A stretch of DNA of 64,000 bases from Sinotaia quadrata (Eukaryota > Mollusca > Gastropoda > Architaenioglossa > Viviparidae), in contig CM054179.1 of assembly GCA_028829895.1 (NCBI GenBank), positions 49,683,391 through 49,747,390 of the forward strand, written 5' to 3'. The position numbers and the translations under genes are program-made. Numbering within the stretch: the first letter of the stretch is position 1; the number at the start of each line of letters is the position of its first letter. Of this stretch, positions 45,517 through 57,958 are shown one piece after another. A model generated the notes under the pieces. The model was not told the DNA's origin. It ran no database searches and saw only the letters and a list, made by a program, of their open reading frames with translations.

Positions 45517-47794
45517 CCGCCAAAGGAAACAAAGAACATAAGTTTACTTTGATTTGATTATACAGAGAATAGTAGTTTGGGGGAGAATTTGGAAAAACGA
45601 CGTCATTGGCTGTTGAAAGCGTGTTACGAAATTGAAATTATTTCATGATAAAATGTTTTTTATAAGAACTAGTCGTTCTCTTAATTCCTATGTGTGCTAT
45701 AAGAATTTTGCCCACAAGTGACGTGTACATATATTATTTGGGCCATAAAATATACCACCATAATCTCAACATGAAAATTAACTTTCAGGTGTTTAGAAAT
45801 AATTCACCCGCCCTTCTGTTAAATTACATCACAGTTTAAAGCACCGGAGTTTGTGAGACTTTTAAGAAATATTTCTCTCTTTTCACTGCGTTACTTATAA
45901 ATGGGTGCTCATGAGCTATGCAGATGAGCATCCATTTATAAGTATCGCAATTTGGAGAGATGAAAAAAAGCTAGACAAACTCACTCTCACACCATAGCTC
46001 AAAACCTTAAATTTATCCACTCATTATTTTATCTCCTGTCTGGCACTTTGTATGGTCCGGCAAACAGAAAAAGAACTGCTCAATTGCAACCGTTACTTCT
46101 ATGAATTTCATTGGTCTACATCAAGACAGACATCAAACCACACTTCATACTCATGGACCCGGAGGGGGGGAAGGGGGGACTAAAACCATCGATGCTGTAT
46201 TCAAGCTGAGGGAACCATCTTCCTCTGGTCCAGATAAGTTAAAGAGAACACTCAAAGGACATTTCCTGCACTGCAGTTATTGCCAAAGCTGTACTAAGTG
46301 CACTAAAAATCCTCACTAATTATAATGACATTATAGAGCCGCATTTTATTCTGATTACTTAGACATGTATCTGTTGTTTCCTATTTTATTTTCTACATTT
46401 TCTGTATTAAATTCTTTTCAAATTATAATTCTTTACTCTCCATATATCATCCCTTTATGTCAAGTGTGTATGTATTGTAGGGACTGTACTTACCGAGGGA
46501 GTCTGGGGGCTTAGATCTACTTATTAATTATTACGTGTTTACCCTAAGATTAAACAGTTCATGACGTGTCATTTTCGTTGTGCGTCCTTGCACCTGTTTA
46601 CTAATTGTGTGCGCGTGTGGCTGAGAAACGGGGCTAGTTTTCAGTAAAGGAAAGCAGGCAAGGGGAATAATTAATCAACCCTGTATTTTTCTCGTCTTTC
46701 TCTCCTCCTGCACTCACATGTAACAATATGCCACAGCCACCCATCAAGTCCTATTTCATGACGTCCATCCACAAGTCCCTTCTCATGTCATCCATCTCTA
46801 AATCAATGTCAATGATGACAAACATGTTTTGGGAGGTTTTGAAGAATTGGTCTTAAATCTAAATGATTATGCAAAGATTGCACCTGGCCATTGCCAGTAA
46901 CTGACAAGTCCGTGAAATTGAAAGTAATGAATGACTAATGGAAACATCGGTTTCAGATAAATAAGACACCTCAACCGCATCAAATTAGAGAATTCTGACC
47001 GTTTTAAAATAAAATAAAAATATTGAATAGTTCAACAATTTTGTCGTATCCGCTTACATTTGTCTCATTGATGTGGTCAGCACTTGTTGCAATGCAACCT
47101 TACAAAAGTGCATCTCGAAGGGTATGAAAGGTAAAAAAGCACATGAAGGTATGTTCAATAGCACAAACCCATTTCCACTGATATTACGAAAATAAAATAA
47201 TAGATATGTCAGCAAATTAATGTCAGTAAATATGATACACTGTTTAAAAGCTAATAATCTTTAAAAAGATACTTGATTGTAAAACATAAAGAACGCAATG
47301 GCCTACCACATATTTCATTACATAGCTTTAAAAAAATAATAAGCATAAAAGTAGCGCAGAAATAAAACGTTGATATATATGAAGTTCTATTACATGATTT
47401 TTATAATAAATGTATCATTAAACTAGACATCTGTTTATCTGGCATCCATACTTAAACGTTCCATCATCCATTTAGTACTGCTAACAATGATGATCAGTTT
47501 ATAGAACGCCATTACAACTCATACACACATAAAACACAGCAAGGGCTCCAAACAAACGAGATAAAACACAATGGGAGGAAATAAAATAACTGAAAGAAAT
47601 GATAATTCACATGCAAACTGAAAAGGCTTAAACAAAAAACAGAAACATAAGTAAAACTTATTTACAATTTGAATAAAATATGCACACAGAAGACAATAGT
47701 GTTATACTGTATCCATCCAATAGATCCACCACCATTCCATCTCCCTCCCTCTCTCCTTCTCTCTATATCCCTCTCTCCCCTCCATCCCTCATCC
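45515..47794. other. Unique DNA around the hairpin, no gene supported
   Basis: G runs lie near 46163-46178, inside a 72-codon frame (46101-46319) with no known domain. 46860-47700 is AT-rich. A CT-rich stretch begins at 47730. Confidence 0.5.
45886..45950. other. 65-nt near-perfect hairpin
   Basis: Left arm gttacttataaatgggtgct then cat; right arm atgagcatccatttataagt then atcgc. About 25 paired positions have only two mismatches around an 11-base loop (45913-45923). Outside it, tctctc (near 45875) can pair with gagaga (near 45955). It could be a foldback or MITE relic, or a small-RNA precursor. No open frame covers it. Confidence 0.85.

Positions 47795-47842
<48 letters not shown>
47795..47842. 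repeat. (CTAT)n microsatellite
   Basis: Twelve tetranucleotide units preceded by a C/T-rich stretch. Confidence 0.97.
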
Positions 47843-49192
47843 GTTTATGTGTCTGCAATGTATAATGACCGAAAAAAGAGACTTAAAATACTTTAAGCAT
47901 ACATTTGGTTAAAAGTACTGAATTTGTATTGTTGATAGACCTATTGACTATAGACTACAAGCTTTATACTTTAAAGTGCACCGCGCTTCTTGATGCAAAT
48001 ACAGCTAAAAATAATCACCACCGTATTCCTTGACTGGAAGAAAGCTACAACTTGTCTTTTCATTTATGGTACAGAAGGAGAGAGAGAGAAGAGGGAAAGA
48101 GTGCAAGCGAGAGAGACATCATGTTTCATAGACATCATAGTTCATCATATTTCATCCTTGTGAATTACTCGGAGGGGGGGGGGAGAAGGGGAGAGAATTG
48201 GTGAAAGTGAAACTGACATAGGTGACAAATATTTATTTATAAAAATCAAATAAGGGCACCCAACACTCTCAAGGCTAAAGTCCAAACATTCTCTTCATCA
48301 GTGTACTAACCATTCTATTTCCCTACTGCGATGAAACGCGGCACACTGAGTGCTTAGACACTTATTTGCTGGTTCAAGGCCAGCGAGGTGGAAAAGAAAT
48401 ATTAATATGATGAAACATTTTCCGCGTTGTTAAAAACTGATTGGTATAGATTCGAAAATGAACTTAAGCACACATACACACAAACACGCGCGCGGACACA
48501 CTAACAAAATTGTTATCTTATTACATTTGAAATTCCCGGCAAATTAACACCCATTTCCCTTTGTGAGATTTCGAATGTGGAGAATGACGTCAGTGTGCCT
48601 TGGGGTTAGCGTTATTGAAAGACCTCGTTACTCTGTCACAAAGTGCAAGATGAAAAACGAACTGTGTCGTCATAATGACTGAAACTATTAGGCTTGTTCT
48701 CAGTCAACTCTAATAGATGCAACTTCGTTTTCCTTGCTATTCTTCTTTTTTTTTGTTGTTGTTGTTGAACAATCTCTGCATACTAACAAAAAAAGATGAT
48801 CTAAGCAGATTATTATTAACACAAGCACAGAAATTATATTTTTTTAAAATCATGGAATCTCAATTCACATCGAACTTAAAATCAGAATGGCTTCTCCATT
48901 AAAAATACCATCAAATATTTTGTTTGTTTGTTTTATTTAGTTTGGAATTTAACAAGAAATCCACTTACATAAATAAATACATACACACATACACACGTAC
49001 ATGACAAAGGCGTGTGTGTGTGTGTGATGATGATGAATACTTCGCTGACTTACCTATGAGAGGTATTTTCCGAATCTATAATTTGGGTAATGATTATGTA
49101 CTGTCCCTCACATTTCAATGTACTTCCTGCACAGGAAGTGAAAGATTACTGAGAAAAATCAAAAACAATTTGACAATTATTATTTCTAAATG
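47843..49192. other. Unique AT-rich DNA, no gene recognised
   Basis: A G run lies at 48174-48183, and a TGACGTCA octamer at 48585-48592. The frame at 48717-48902 lacks any domain. Confidence 0.55.

Positions 49193-49274
<82 letters not shown>
49193..49274. repeat. (AAGA)n microsatellite
   Basis: About twenty perfect tetranucleotide units, all purine on the plus strand. Confidence 0.98.
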
Positions 49275-49275
<1 letters not shown>

Positions 49276-49785
49276 CTATACTGAAATTTCTCAAAGGTGT
49301 TTGACACTTTATAATAGATTTTAAATATGTAAAATTAAAAATAAATGGAAATTTTAATTATCCCAAGTAAGTAGGAAAAAAATGGGCATATATTCAAAAT
49401 GTTATTGTTAAAAAAATTTAAAAGTGAGACTACGCTGAAATAGCCTAATAATAGTTGGCTGTATAAGTGAAGTATATTAAAATATAAACCCAGGTAGTGG
49501 AGGAAATCACATGTAAATTTATTTTAAAAGTCAAAGTAGTAACAGCAAATAGAAAAGGGCATATTTGATTTTGAAAATCTCTAGGAAGCAGCATAAATCA
49601 TAAACATACACTCAACACTTGGCAGAGCTGGGCCTAGAAAAAGTCGGCTACATGTCAGCAAGGCACACTGTGACAAAATTATTTCCCTTGCTATATATTT
49701 TTCTAATAGAATTATTAAGTTAACATTGTCAGCATTTGTAATGATCAACAGAGAATATCTCACTTTGTAATGTGTATATATTCTA

Positions 49786-49915
49786 GAACTTTAAATCATG
49801 TTTTTACTATTTTGTAATATTTGTGTGTACTTTCCAAAACTTTTTACTTGTTTTTTGCTATTTTGTAATATTTGTGTGTATTTTCCAAAACTTTAAACCT
49901 TCATTTTATTATTTT
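49786..49915. repeat. 51-bp repeat, about 2.5 copies
   Basis: ctattttgtaatatttgtgt then gta(c/t)tttccaaaacttt occurs at 49807 and 49858, with partial copies on either side. Confidence 0.9.
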
Positions 49916-50253
49916 GCATGTAAGTGAATAGATGGTATTGAGAACACACTTAGTTTTAAGCTGACCTTTAAACTTGAACTGTCTGTGTGGTCTTTTGTTT
50001 GGATGTACTGTGAGAGGCATGGCGTGAAGGGGTTTACAACCCACAGTCAGTCAGTGGCTCATTAATCAAGATGTCTGAGTGGAATACAAATAGCATGCAG
50101 TGACTTGTACACATGAACATTTATTAATGTCTGAACTAGGGCTGGAAATGGGTGGGGGTCGATCAGGGCATATATACTACAGTGGCCATTGTCCACTTTT
50201 TAGCTCTTAGACCAATAAACCACCACACTTAAAGAAAATGACAAAGAAAAATA

Positions 50254-50366
50254 CATTAAGGTAAACAGAGACAGGCAACATACACACAAAATGTGACATA
50301 GATAAAAGTATTAAGGTAAACAGAGACACAGACGACACACCAAAAGAAAGTGAGACATATATAAAT
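50254..50366. repeat. 56-bp direct duplication
   Basis: attaaggtaaacagagaca at 50254 and 50310, each followed by a caca-rich segment and gtgacata or gtgagacata. Confidence 0.88.
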
Positions 50367-50644
50367 ACATTTAAAAGAAAAACCTATTGAAAAGAAAACG
50401 TCGACGTCCACCAACACTCATACGAAGACAGCAGCAACAATAAAAACAGCCGCTACTACCTCCACCATCGGAGGGGACCTATACCATGAAGAAAAAGTGC
50501 AGAATTAATAGTGGGCAAAACTATCAGCAGAGCTAGTGGGGCTACTACAACCACTTCTTCACTGACATGCTACAATTTATGGTTGGTAACCTCCACATAC
50601 CTCCACCACCACCATCTGGGACACTCAACAATTCACCCCAAAGA

Positions 50645-50818
50645 AACTAACAAATAGCCAAAAACAACAATAAAGTACCAAGTGTGCACCTCAAGGGCCT
50701 TGCACTAACAAATAGCCAAAAACAACAATAAAGTACCAAGTGTGCACCTCAAGGGCCTTGCACTAACAAATAGCCAAAAACAACAATAAAGTACCAAGTG
50801 TGCACGTCAAGGGCCTAG
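50645..50818. repeat. 58-bp minisatellite, 3 copies
   Basis: The unit contains actaacaaatagccaaaaac, aacaataaagtaccaagtgt and gcacctcaagggccttgc. Spacing is 58 bases and copies are almost identical. Confidence 0.97.
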
Positions 50819-51131
50819 CACATTATGGGCATGTGTACCTTCCAAGTACACACTTGGTGTGGTACTAATCTGGGCTCTGTAAGGTAACTCCTTCATCCTC
50901 TAGACTCTAGAGCAGTAAACAACGCCACCAGCTTGCTGCAAATGCACCAAGACACTACGAAACAAGAAACGCAACAAAGACAACACAAAGAGAGAACGAA
51001 CAGAGATAGCAGAAGTGGAGGTGGAATTCACCAGCAAAGTTTTCTCCAAGTCCCATTTCCCACCCATCCTTGTGTCCAGCCCCTCGCTTCCTCATGAATC
51101 AGCAAAAGTTGGAAGTGCTCCAGCCAAATCA
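50819..51131. other. Unique DNA, no gene recognised
   Basis: The word cacacttggt (near 50847) is the inverse of accaagtgtg from the neighbouring 58-bp array. No gene is seen. Confidence 0.5.
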
Positions 51132-51342
51132 GTTAGTAAATCAAATACCAAGAAGTTAGTAAATCAAATACCAAGAAGTTAGTAAATCAAATACAAAGAA
51201 GTTAGTAAATCAAATACCAAGAAGTTAGTAAATGAAATACAAAGAAGTTAGTAAATCAAATACAAAGAAGTTAGTAAATCAAATACAAAGAAGTTAGTAA
51301 ATCAAATACAAAGAAGTTAGTAAATCAAGTACGAAGAAGTTA
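51132..51342. repeat. 23-bp minisatellite, about 9 copies
   Basis: The unit is gttagtaaatcaaatacaaa plus gaa (c/a variant in ataccaag). Spacing is exactly 23 bases. Confidence 0.97.
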
Positions 51343-51960
51343 AGATAACTTCAGAATCAGTGCATGAGACTATATATATATATATATTTATATGATTGTC
51401 CAACCGGGAACATCTAAAGAAGATGTAAAGTTTTCAATCAATTCCTGTGGAGCAGAAGTTAACAGAGCAACAACAACAGGAATGATTAACAGGCCACAGT
51501 AAAACCTTTTCATGACTGCAGAGTTCTTACACTAAACAGGAAAAGCCGTCGGGAACAGCAATGTACTGACAATAATACTTCTAAGCAACGAATTATTTAG
51601 TCTTATGACATGGTGGATGAGGGAAATGTGGATATTTTAAGAATTTATTTTCTTCTGAAATTTGCGTTATCAAAATAAGTTGCATGTCGGGTGCGAGTGA
51701 ATTCTTTATTCCTGTTTCCGCACAGAGTGAAGAGAACTTTTCAACTCTAAAAATTTACAGAAATACTACAATGATTTAGTCACTGATATATTTTTGTTGA
51801 AGCTCGAAGGACCTTCCAGGTTTTAATGCAGATAAACTTTGAAGGTTTTGAAAGCAAAATTTGTAAGCAAGATAAAATCTTTAAGTAGGAAAGGAGAAAT
51901 ACCCCAGTTGTTGTGAAATAAACCATTTTAGTTTGTTGAAGTGATCTGTGAGAATTTGTC
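51343..51960. other. Unique AT-rich DNA, no gene recognised
   Basis: A short TA run lies at 51371-51387. No gene is supported. Confidence 0.55.
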
Positions 51961-52237
51961 ATTGGTGGAAACAAGACGAATGATATATGATGTCAGAAAG
52001 ACTTGTCTTGGATTTACTTTGACCATTGGTTTGTAACAAGACGAATGATATATGATGTCAGAAAGACTTGTCTTGGATTTACTTTGACCATTGGTTTGTA
52101 ACAAGACGAATGATATATGATGTCAGAAAGACTTGTCTTGGATTTACTTTGACCATTGGTTTGTAACAAGACGAATGATATATGATGTCAGAAAGACTTG
52201 TCTTGGATTTACTTTGACCATTGGTTTGTAACAAGAC
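51961..52237. repeat. 65-bp minisatellite, about 4 copies
   Basis: The unit contains acaagacgaatgatatatga, tgtcagaaagacttgtcttg and gatttactttgaccattggt. Spacing is 65 bases and copies are almost identical, so it is young. Confidence 0.97.
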
Positions 52238-52667
52238 AACTTTATGCAGGGAGGTAACCACAGTAATTTAAGGTCATCTACTGATATTTTAAGTCATGTG
52301 GTTTCCTGTGTATTTCGAACAAATATTATGTAAATTAATATTTAAATTTAAGAAGACAGAAAATTGAGCTGGTCATTTCTAATCCATTAATAAATAACTC
52401 TCAGGGAGGGACACAAAGCCAGGTAGCACTGTACAGGAAATATTTTGTCTTCGTCATGCAATGTTAATGTGTACTCTTCTCATTGGATGGACATTGCTGC
52501 TCGCACCAGAAATATTCTATTATTTTTTTTAATTGTGTTTTTTCTTTCTCACTTGCTTAGCTCTTTTACTAAGCATATCTTTATTGTCCCATTAGCATCG
52601 TGTAATAATTTATTAATTAGTATTGTCCTAATTACTGGTAGTTTAATTTATCCGAGGACTCTAATGT
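52238..52667. other. Unique AT-rich DNA, no gene recognised
   Basis: The 85-codon frame at 52445-52702 reads into the next array and has no known domain. Confidence 0.5.
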
Positions 52668-52802
52668 GCACTATGGACCAGACTGTGCTACTGTGGATCT
52701 AAATTTGCCACTGTGGACCAGAGTGTGCTGCTATATCTCTAAATCTGCCACTATGGACCAGAGTGTGCTACTATAGCTCTAAATTTGCAGCTTTGGACCA
52801 TA
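52668..52802. repeat. 40-bp minisatellite, about 3.4 copies
   Basis: The unit contains ccactatggaccagagtgtg followed by ctactatagctctaaatttg. Spacing is 40 bases. Confidence 0.95.
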
Positions 52803-53102
52803 GACTAGAGAATATTGAGTTCTACCAATTGAAGGAGATAGGCGCTGTCCGAGAGTACGACATGCTATTAAAATAATAAATGTCATTAATGACCGGATGA
52901 TTCACCCTAATTAATCTCTTTAACAACCCTACACTTAATGCACATTTATTTTGAAAGAAAAGAATACACAAAATAATGCACTCACTCAAGGGTTCAGTAC
53001 GTTAAGTAATTCAACTTTTCATCTTTTATTGAATAATATACAGCAATTTCCGCCGGCCATTCTTCAGACCATACTGAGAGAAATACTGAAGAAAAGTGAC
53101 AA

Positions 53103-53171
53103 CGAGACAGAGATGACAGACAGACAGACGGACGGACAGTGAGACAGACAGATAGATAGTTAGATAGATAA
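53103..53171. repeat. GACA/GGAC/GATA tetranucleotide tract
   Basis: gacagacagacagacggacg passes into cagacagatagatagttaga. Impure. Confidence 0.95.
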
Positions 53172-53989
53172 GAAGATTGTTATTCGTAGATAATCTGACT
53201 ATAGTCTAGCTTATTTACCATACTTGTATGACTTTTCCCTAAACTTTTCTTTCCTTTACTTATCAATTTCAAACAAGTGTAAACAGCACTACATGAAACA
53301 TCCAGACCAAAAGCTGCTCTGGCTCTCTGGCTAAATGAGGTGGAGAGAGAGATCTGATAATCTAGACCCATATATCATCATGTGCAGCTTAAGATTACAG
53401 ATAGCGAAGAGAAAGGAAAAGAAAGACTCGATTGTATATTAGATAGAAATGATGAAAAGAGGAGCTGTCGATTTAAACGGTCAAGAATCATAAAGCAAGA
53501 GAACATTATGCTATCAGTTTAATTGTGCCTTTTGGAGATACAATTCTTATAAATGGTAAATATTAGTGTAAAATGGTGTTTTCAATTCATTGTATTTATT
53601 GCAAATGTCAGAGTGGAATTCAATTTACGTTGACGGCACTGAATGATTCCGAATTTGCTGGCGGCCTTGGGAGACAGAGACTGAAGATCCGACGAAGTTG
53701 TTCTCACACAGAGTATGAAAGTCACAGAGTACAAGTGGCTTCTACTTTGATCTTACCAGCCCGCAAGGCCTTGTGGTTTATGTCCAAGAACTCAACTGCT
53801 GAAGGCGGTAAAGACCAAGTGAAATGGAATGTAGGTCAAACTTAGTTTATGAACGAGATTTACCCCGTTACTTAGATACACAATCCCACAAACCATTGCT
53901 GTAAAAACACGCAGAAGTGACGTCAGGCAAAGAGTCAAATGGCCGCCAATATAATTTTCTCTGGTACTTCATGTAAGTTTGATCCAATT
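53172..53989. other. Unique DNA, no gene supported
   Basis: A 90-codon frame at 53573-53845 has no recognisable domain. TGACGTCA at 53918-53925 is followed by ATGGCCGCC at 53939-53947. The word aaagaccaagtgaaatg (53811) recurs at 56584. Confidence 0.5.
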
Positions 53990-54440
53990 AGTAATGATGA
54001 GAGCGAAAGTTAGTAGTCTGCATACCATTTTGAATGATGACAGCAAAAGTTAGTAGTCTGCATACCATTTCTAATGACAGCGATAATTAGTAGTCTGCAT
54101 ACCATTTCTAATGATGACAGCGAAAGTTAGTAGTCTGCATACCATTTCTAATGATGACACAACGAAAGTTAGTAGTCTGCATTCCATTTCTAATGATGAC
54201 AGCGAAAGTTAGTAGTCTGCATACCATTTCTAATGATGACAGCGAAAGTTAGTAGTCTGCATACCATTTCTAATGATGACAGCGAAAGTTAGTAGTCTGC
54301 ATACCATTTCTAAATGATGACAGCGAAAGTTAGTAGTCTGCATACCATTTCTAATGATGACAGCGAAAGTTAGTAGTCTGCATACCATTTCTAAATGATG
54401 ACAGCGAAAGTTAGTAGTCTGCATACCATTTCTAATGATC
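53990..54440. repeat. 40-bp minisatellite, about 11 copies
   Basis: The unit contains gatgacagcgaaagttagta followed by gtctgcataccatttctaat. Spacing is 40 bases, with single-base insertions in some copies (taaatgatga). Confidence 0.97.
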
Positions 54441-54899
54441 GAGATATTCGAGGAAACAATGACTGACGAAGTAAGTAACTTTTCTAATATAGTCAGCATA
54501 CTACACATCCGTTTGTAGTCATCGTTAGTCACTAAATTCATAGACATAATAACTATTATTTTGTGTCGTGTGTGATTTATGAATGACGAAAGTTTTTTAA
54601 GTACAGTATTGTAATTGTCATTACATGTATATTACATTCACTACCGATAATTATTACTGTTAGTGATAGCATTAATGATCTATAGGCCTACTAATTCATT
54701 TGAGTAAAGCGGTATCGTTAATAAGTAATTATCATTCTGCATAATATATCAAATTTCTTTACTTACTAACAATGACCGATATAGGGAATAACAGTAATCA
54801 TGCTTTTAAATGAGTGATTATTATTCATATTATATATAGGATTTTTAATTACTTTACTTACCACTAGAGTACTTTATTTTTCAATGTATATTATGTGTG
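54441..54899. other. Unique AT-rich DNA, no gene recognised
   Basis: No motif is supported. Confidence 0.55.
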
Positions 54900-55080
54900 G
54901 TGGAGTAAATTTGCCTTTCTCTAATTTTAAATTTAATTTTTATTATTAAATTATCAGAGTGACCCGACCCTGGCTACTCCTTATGACGGTATGTTTTGAA
55001 AGTCTCAGAGTTGGAAGGAAACAACCCAAGTTGAGAATATGCTAGAAATTATAATTATCCTATGAATCCAGAGTAATTTT
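54900..55080 (+). repeat. Dispersed repeat family, copy 4 (short form)
   Basis: It begins gtggtggagtaaatttgcct, then gagtgacccgaccctggcta, ccttatgacggtat and gagaatatgctagaaat. It is the most diverged of the plus-strand copies. Confidence 0.8.
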
Positions 55081-55105
55081 TAATTTGGTTGTTTACTGAT
55101 TTTAC

Positions 55106-55135
<30 letters not shown>
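55106..55135. repeat. (GTT)n microsatellite
   Basis: Ten perfect triplets. Confidence 0.98.
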
Positions 55136-55136
<1 letters not shown>

Positions 55137-55369
55137 TGCAAAATACAATCTCGATAATTTTCCAATACATTTCTAACAATAGGCAGGATATACAGCTTTT
55201 GAAATGTGAAAATGATGGAGTATACATAAGTATATTTAGAAACTAAAAAAAATCTTATCATGTTTGCTGTGATAAACCAGCAAAACTAATTGTAGCTGAT
55301 GCAAGAAGGTTTCCACATGGTATTTGGCTATGAACAGGTTGACTGAGCCACTTCCACTTACAAAACCTT

Positions 55370-55630
55370 TAGTTTTCAATGTCTCTCTTGAGTTCAGTTT
55401 TAGGCTGATTGTATACTTTTTGTTTTCAATTGCCTCCTTTAAGTTCAGTTTTAGGCTGTGAACATACATGTATATAAAGTTTTCAATGTCTCTCTTTCGT
55501 TCAGTTTTAGGCTGTGAATGTATAACTTGAGTTTTCAATTGTCTCTTTTAAGTTCAGTTTTTGTTTGTAAATGTATATTTGTAGTTTTCAATTGTCTCCA
55601 TCGAGTTACATTTTAGGCTGTGAATGTATG
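55370..55630 (-). repeat. Minisatellite of 50-60 bp, inverted pair, left array, about 5 copies
   Basis: On the plus strand the unit runs gttttcaatgtctctcttga, gttcagttttaggctgtgaa, tgtata. Its reverse complement forms the array at 56850-57045. Copies are diverged and of unequal length (50-60). Confidence 0.92.
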
Positions 55631-56849
55631 CTTTTAGTCTTTGTGGATTATATTGTTTGTTTAATATATTGTTGACGATGGTTAGGTTTATCTTCTCTCT
55701 GATTTTACTTTTGTTTCTTAACAAAATATAAATGAAAAACACAAGAGAAGAAAAGAAAACACGAAAAAACACTTTTGACTGCAAAACCTCAACATTATGC
55801 AAATTATCTACGCATTTCAAGAAATACCTACACATAAAGAAGAAAGAGAGAAATAGAAAGTAAGGTGAGATCATTTCAACAAGTTCACCGATGAACCAAC
55901 TTAAAATGAGGATGTGAAGGAAAACATGGGGTGAGGGGTGGGTGGGAAGAGAGATAGGAAACTGATCGGGGGTGATGAAAATGAATTTTACGAGAGAATA
56001 TCAGGACGGAAAATGATTAGAAAGGAAAAGAAATAAAGTATGATTCACTCCACACCACTAGCATATCAAGAAAAGTCCGTAACAAGCTGTAATGTTGAAG
56101 CTAGCTTTAGAAGGAATACATGTTCATTATTGCCTTAGTAGAGGGGTGGGGGGATCTCTTATTCTGCTTTTTAAAATCTTCTGGTTTGTAGTGTTTATGT
56201 ATCTGTCGAGTTATTTTCAGTTGCATTTGTAATAGACGTTTTTTTTTTTCCATTTGTTTCAAAAAAAATAATAAATATTAAGGGAGGGGCTCTGATCTGA
56301 GATAAACAGGTTTTGCAACGAGCTTTTATCCTGTCTGGTTTGATCTTTTCCTCCTCTGTATTTTGTCACAGTTCATGTTTCGGAGATGAAATCTAATGAT
56401 CAGGTTCAGTACATAATTTCTTGTCTCACTAGGAGAAATTAAAAACTGCTGATACAATGTTTGCATTAAAACACATTTTTTTTTGCAAAGATAAAATCTC
56501 ATCACGTAATTGGCTGTAGTTAAACATCGCACACTAAGTGTAAACATAAATAAGAAGGACAAAGATGTGATCACTGAACTGCTTAAAGACCAAGTGAAAT
56601 GCAATCTAGGTCAGTCACAGATAAAAAAAAATAATTCCGTATGAATGAGTAATTCACATTCTTAGAATCAAGACTGCAAAATTAGAACTTACAATGATTT
56701 GTACAAATGCATTTATTTCGGGATTGAAAGTCAATATTTCCGAAAGAAATCAGAGCTCTCCTTCATATGCGAGTTGATTTCTCACCTTAGCAACAAAACA
56801 TGTGACGTAACGATGTGGCTCAACAATCCACTTGCGCTGTCAGACATCA
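55631..56849. other. 1.2-kb spacer between the inverted arrays, no gene supported
   Basis: AT-rich, with poly-T near 56239 and 56476. The minus-strand frames 55554-55874 and 56326-56604 have no recognisable transposase or other domain. Confidence 0.5.
55928..55946 (+). other. G-quadruplex motif
   Basis: Four G tracts of 4, 4, 3 and 3 separated by TGA, T and T. This meets the standard pattern. Confidence 0.75.
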
Positions 56850-57045
56850 CAGCCTAAAACTGAATTCAAGAGAGACAACTGAAAACTTTATATATATTCA
56901 CAGTCTAAAACTGAACTCAAGAGAGACAATTGAAAACTAAAAGTATACATTCACAACCTAAAACTGAACTCAAGAGAGACATTTGAAAACTAAAAGTATA
57001 CATTCACAACCTAAAACTGAACTCAAGAGAGACATTGAAAACTTT
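56850..57045 (+). repeat. Minisatellite of 50-60 bp, inverted pair, right array, about 3.7 copies
   Basis: The unit runs cctaaaactgaactcaagag, agacaattgaaaactaaaag, tatacattcacaa. It is the reverse complement of the 55370-55630 array. Copies here are more alike than in the left array. A frame here and one on the other strand at 55236-55538 both encode an IHSQPKTELKRDIEN-like peptide purely because of this relation. Confidence 0.94.
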
Positions 57046-57958
57046 AGCGAATTGTTAACTACTGAAGGCTCTACAATGCTCAGCTTTATATTTGAGCACA
57101 CCTTTAGTGTTCAATGCAGAAACTTGTTTTTTAAAAAAAAAATGAAATATCATCAACTACCCGACAAATTACTTCTAAGATCATAATGCTCTGCATCTTT
57201 TCTTAAATAAGCAAAATTTGGACGCGAAATCAACTGTAAGCAAGTCGTATAACTTGCATTGACATCTGTAATGACAATTTGAAAGCTTTAAATTTCAAAT
57301 GTATTGTCACTGAGTAATGAGAAACAATGCATAGTCTAGTACCGTTTATTTTTTTAAAATGGCCTGTAATTGACTGCTGTAATATAATATATATATATAA
57401 TATTTTAAACAATAAATTTCATCTATTCAGTGCGATACAAACAGCCTCTCCAATGTGTGCACACACCTGGAAAATGGTTCTTGAATGTGTTATAAATAGT
57501 ATTCACCAATGAATTTCATTTATTTTATTTTTATTTTTATTCTCACGAAAAGAACAACCCTTGGGATATAAATATAATATATTTAGTGTAACATATACTC
57601 ACGCTATACTCCCGGCACACGCTGCACCTTTTGTCAGCTGAGAGAAGTTGTAGGTCACACAGTTCTGTGTTGGGAGCACGCTTAGAGACATCGCCTTTGC
57701 TCAGTGTATATATATATATATATATATATTCACATGGACTGACAACGGTCATTGCACAATCCAATACTACTCTTTCGGCCCATTATCGTGATTTTCACCA
57801 TCAAAATATCACATTAAATAAATTCCTTAGTTTTCTTACTCTATGTCATAACATAAACTTAAGTGTGTACAGTCTATTGTTTCTCAAAATTTCCAGTCCT
57901 ATAGTTGTCGACACCTTGTCATACATACGCACTGATCACTAATGTGCCTTTTATATGT
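57046..57958. other. Unique AT-rich DNA with a TA microsatellite
   Basis: A perfect TA run lies at 57707-57729. Frames on both strands (57327-57942) have no known domain. Confidence 0.55.
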
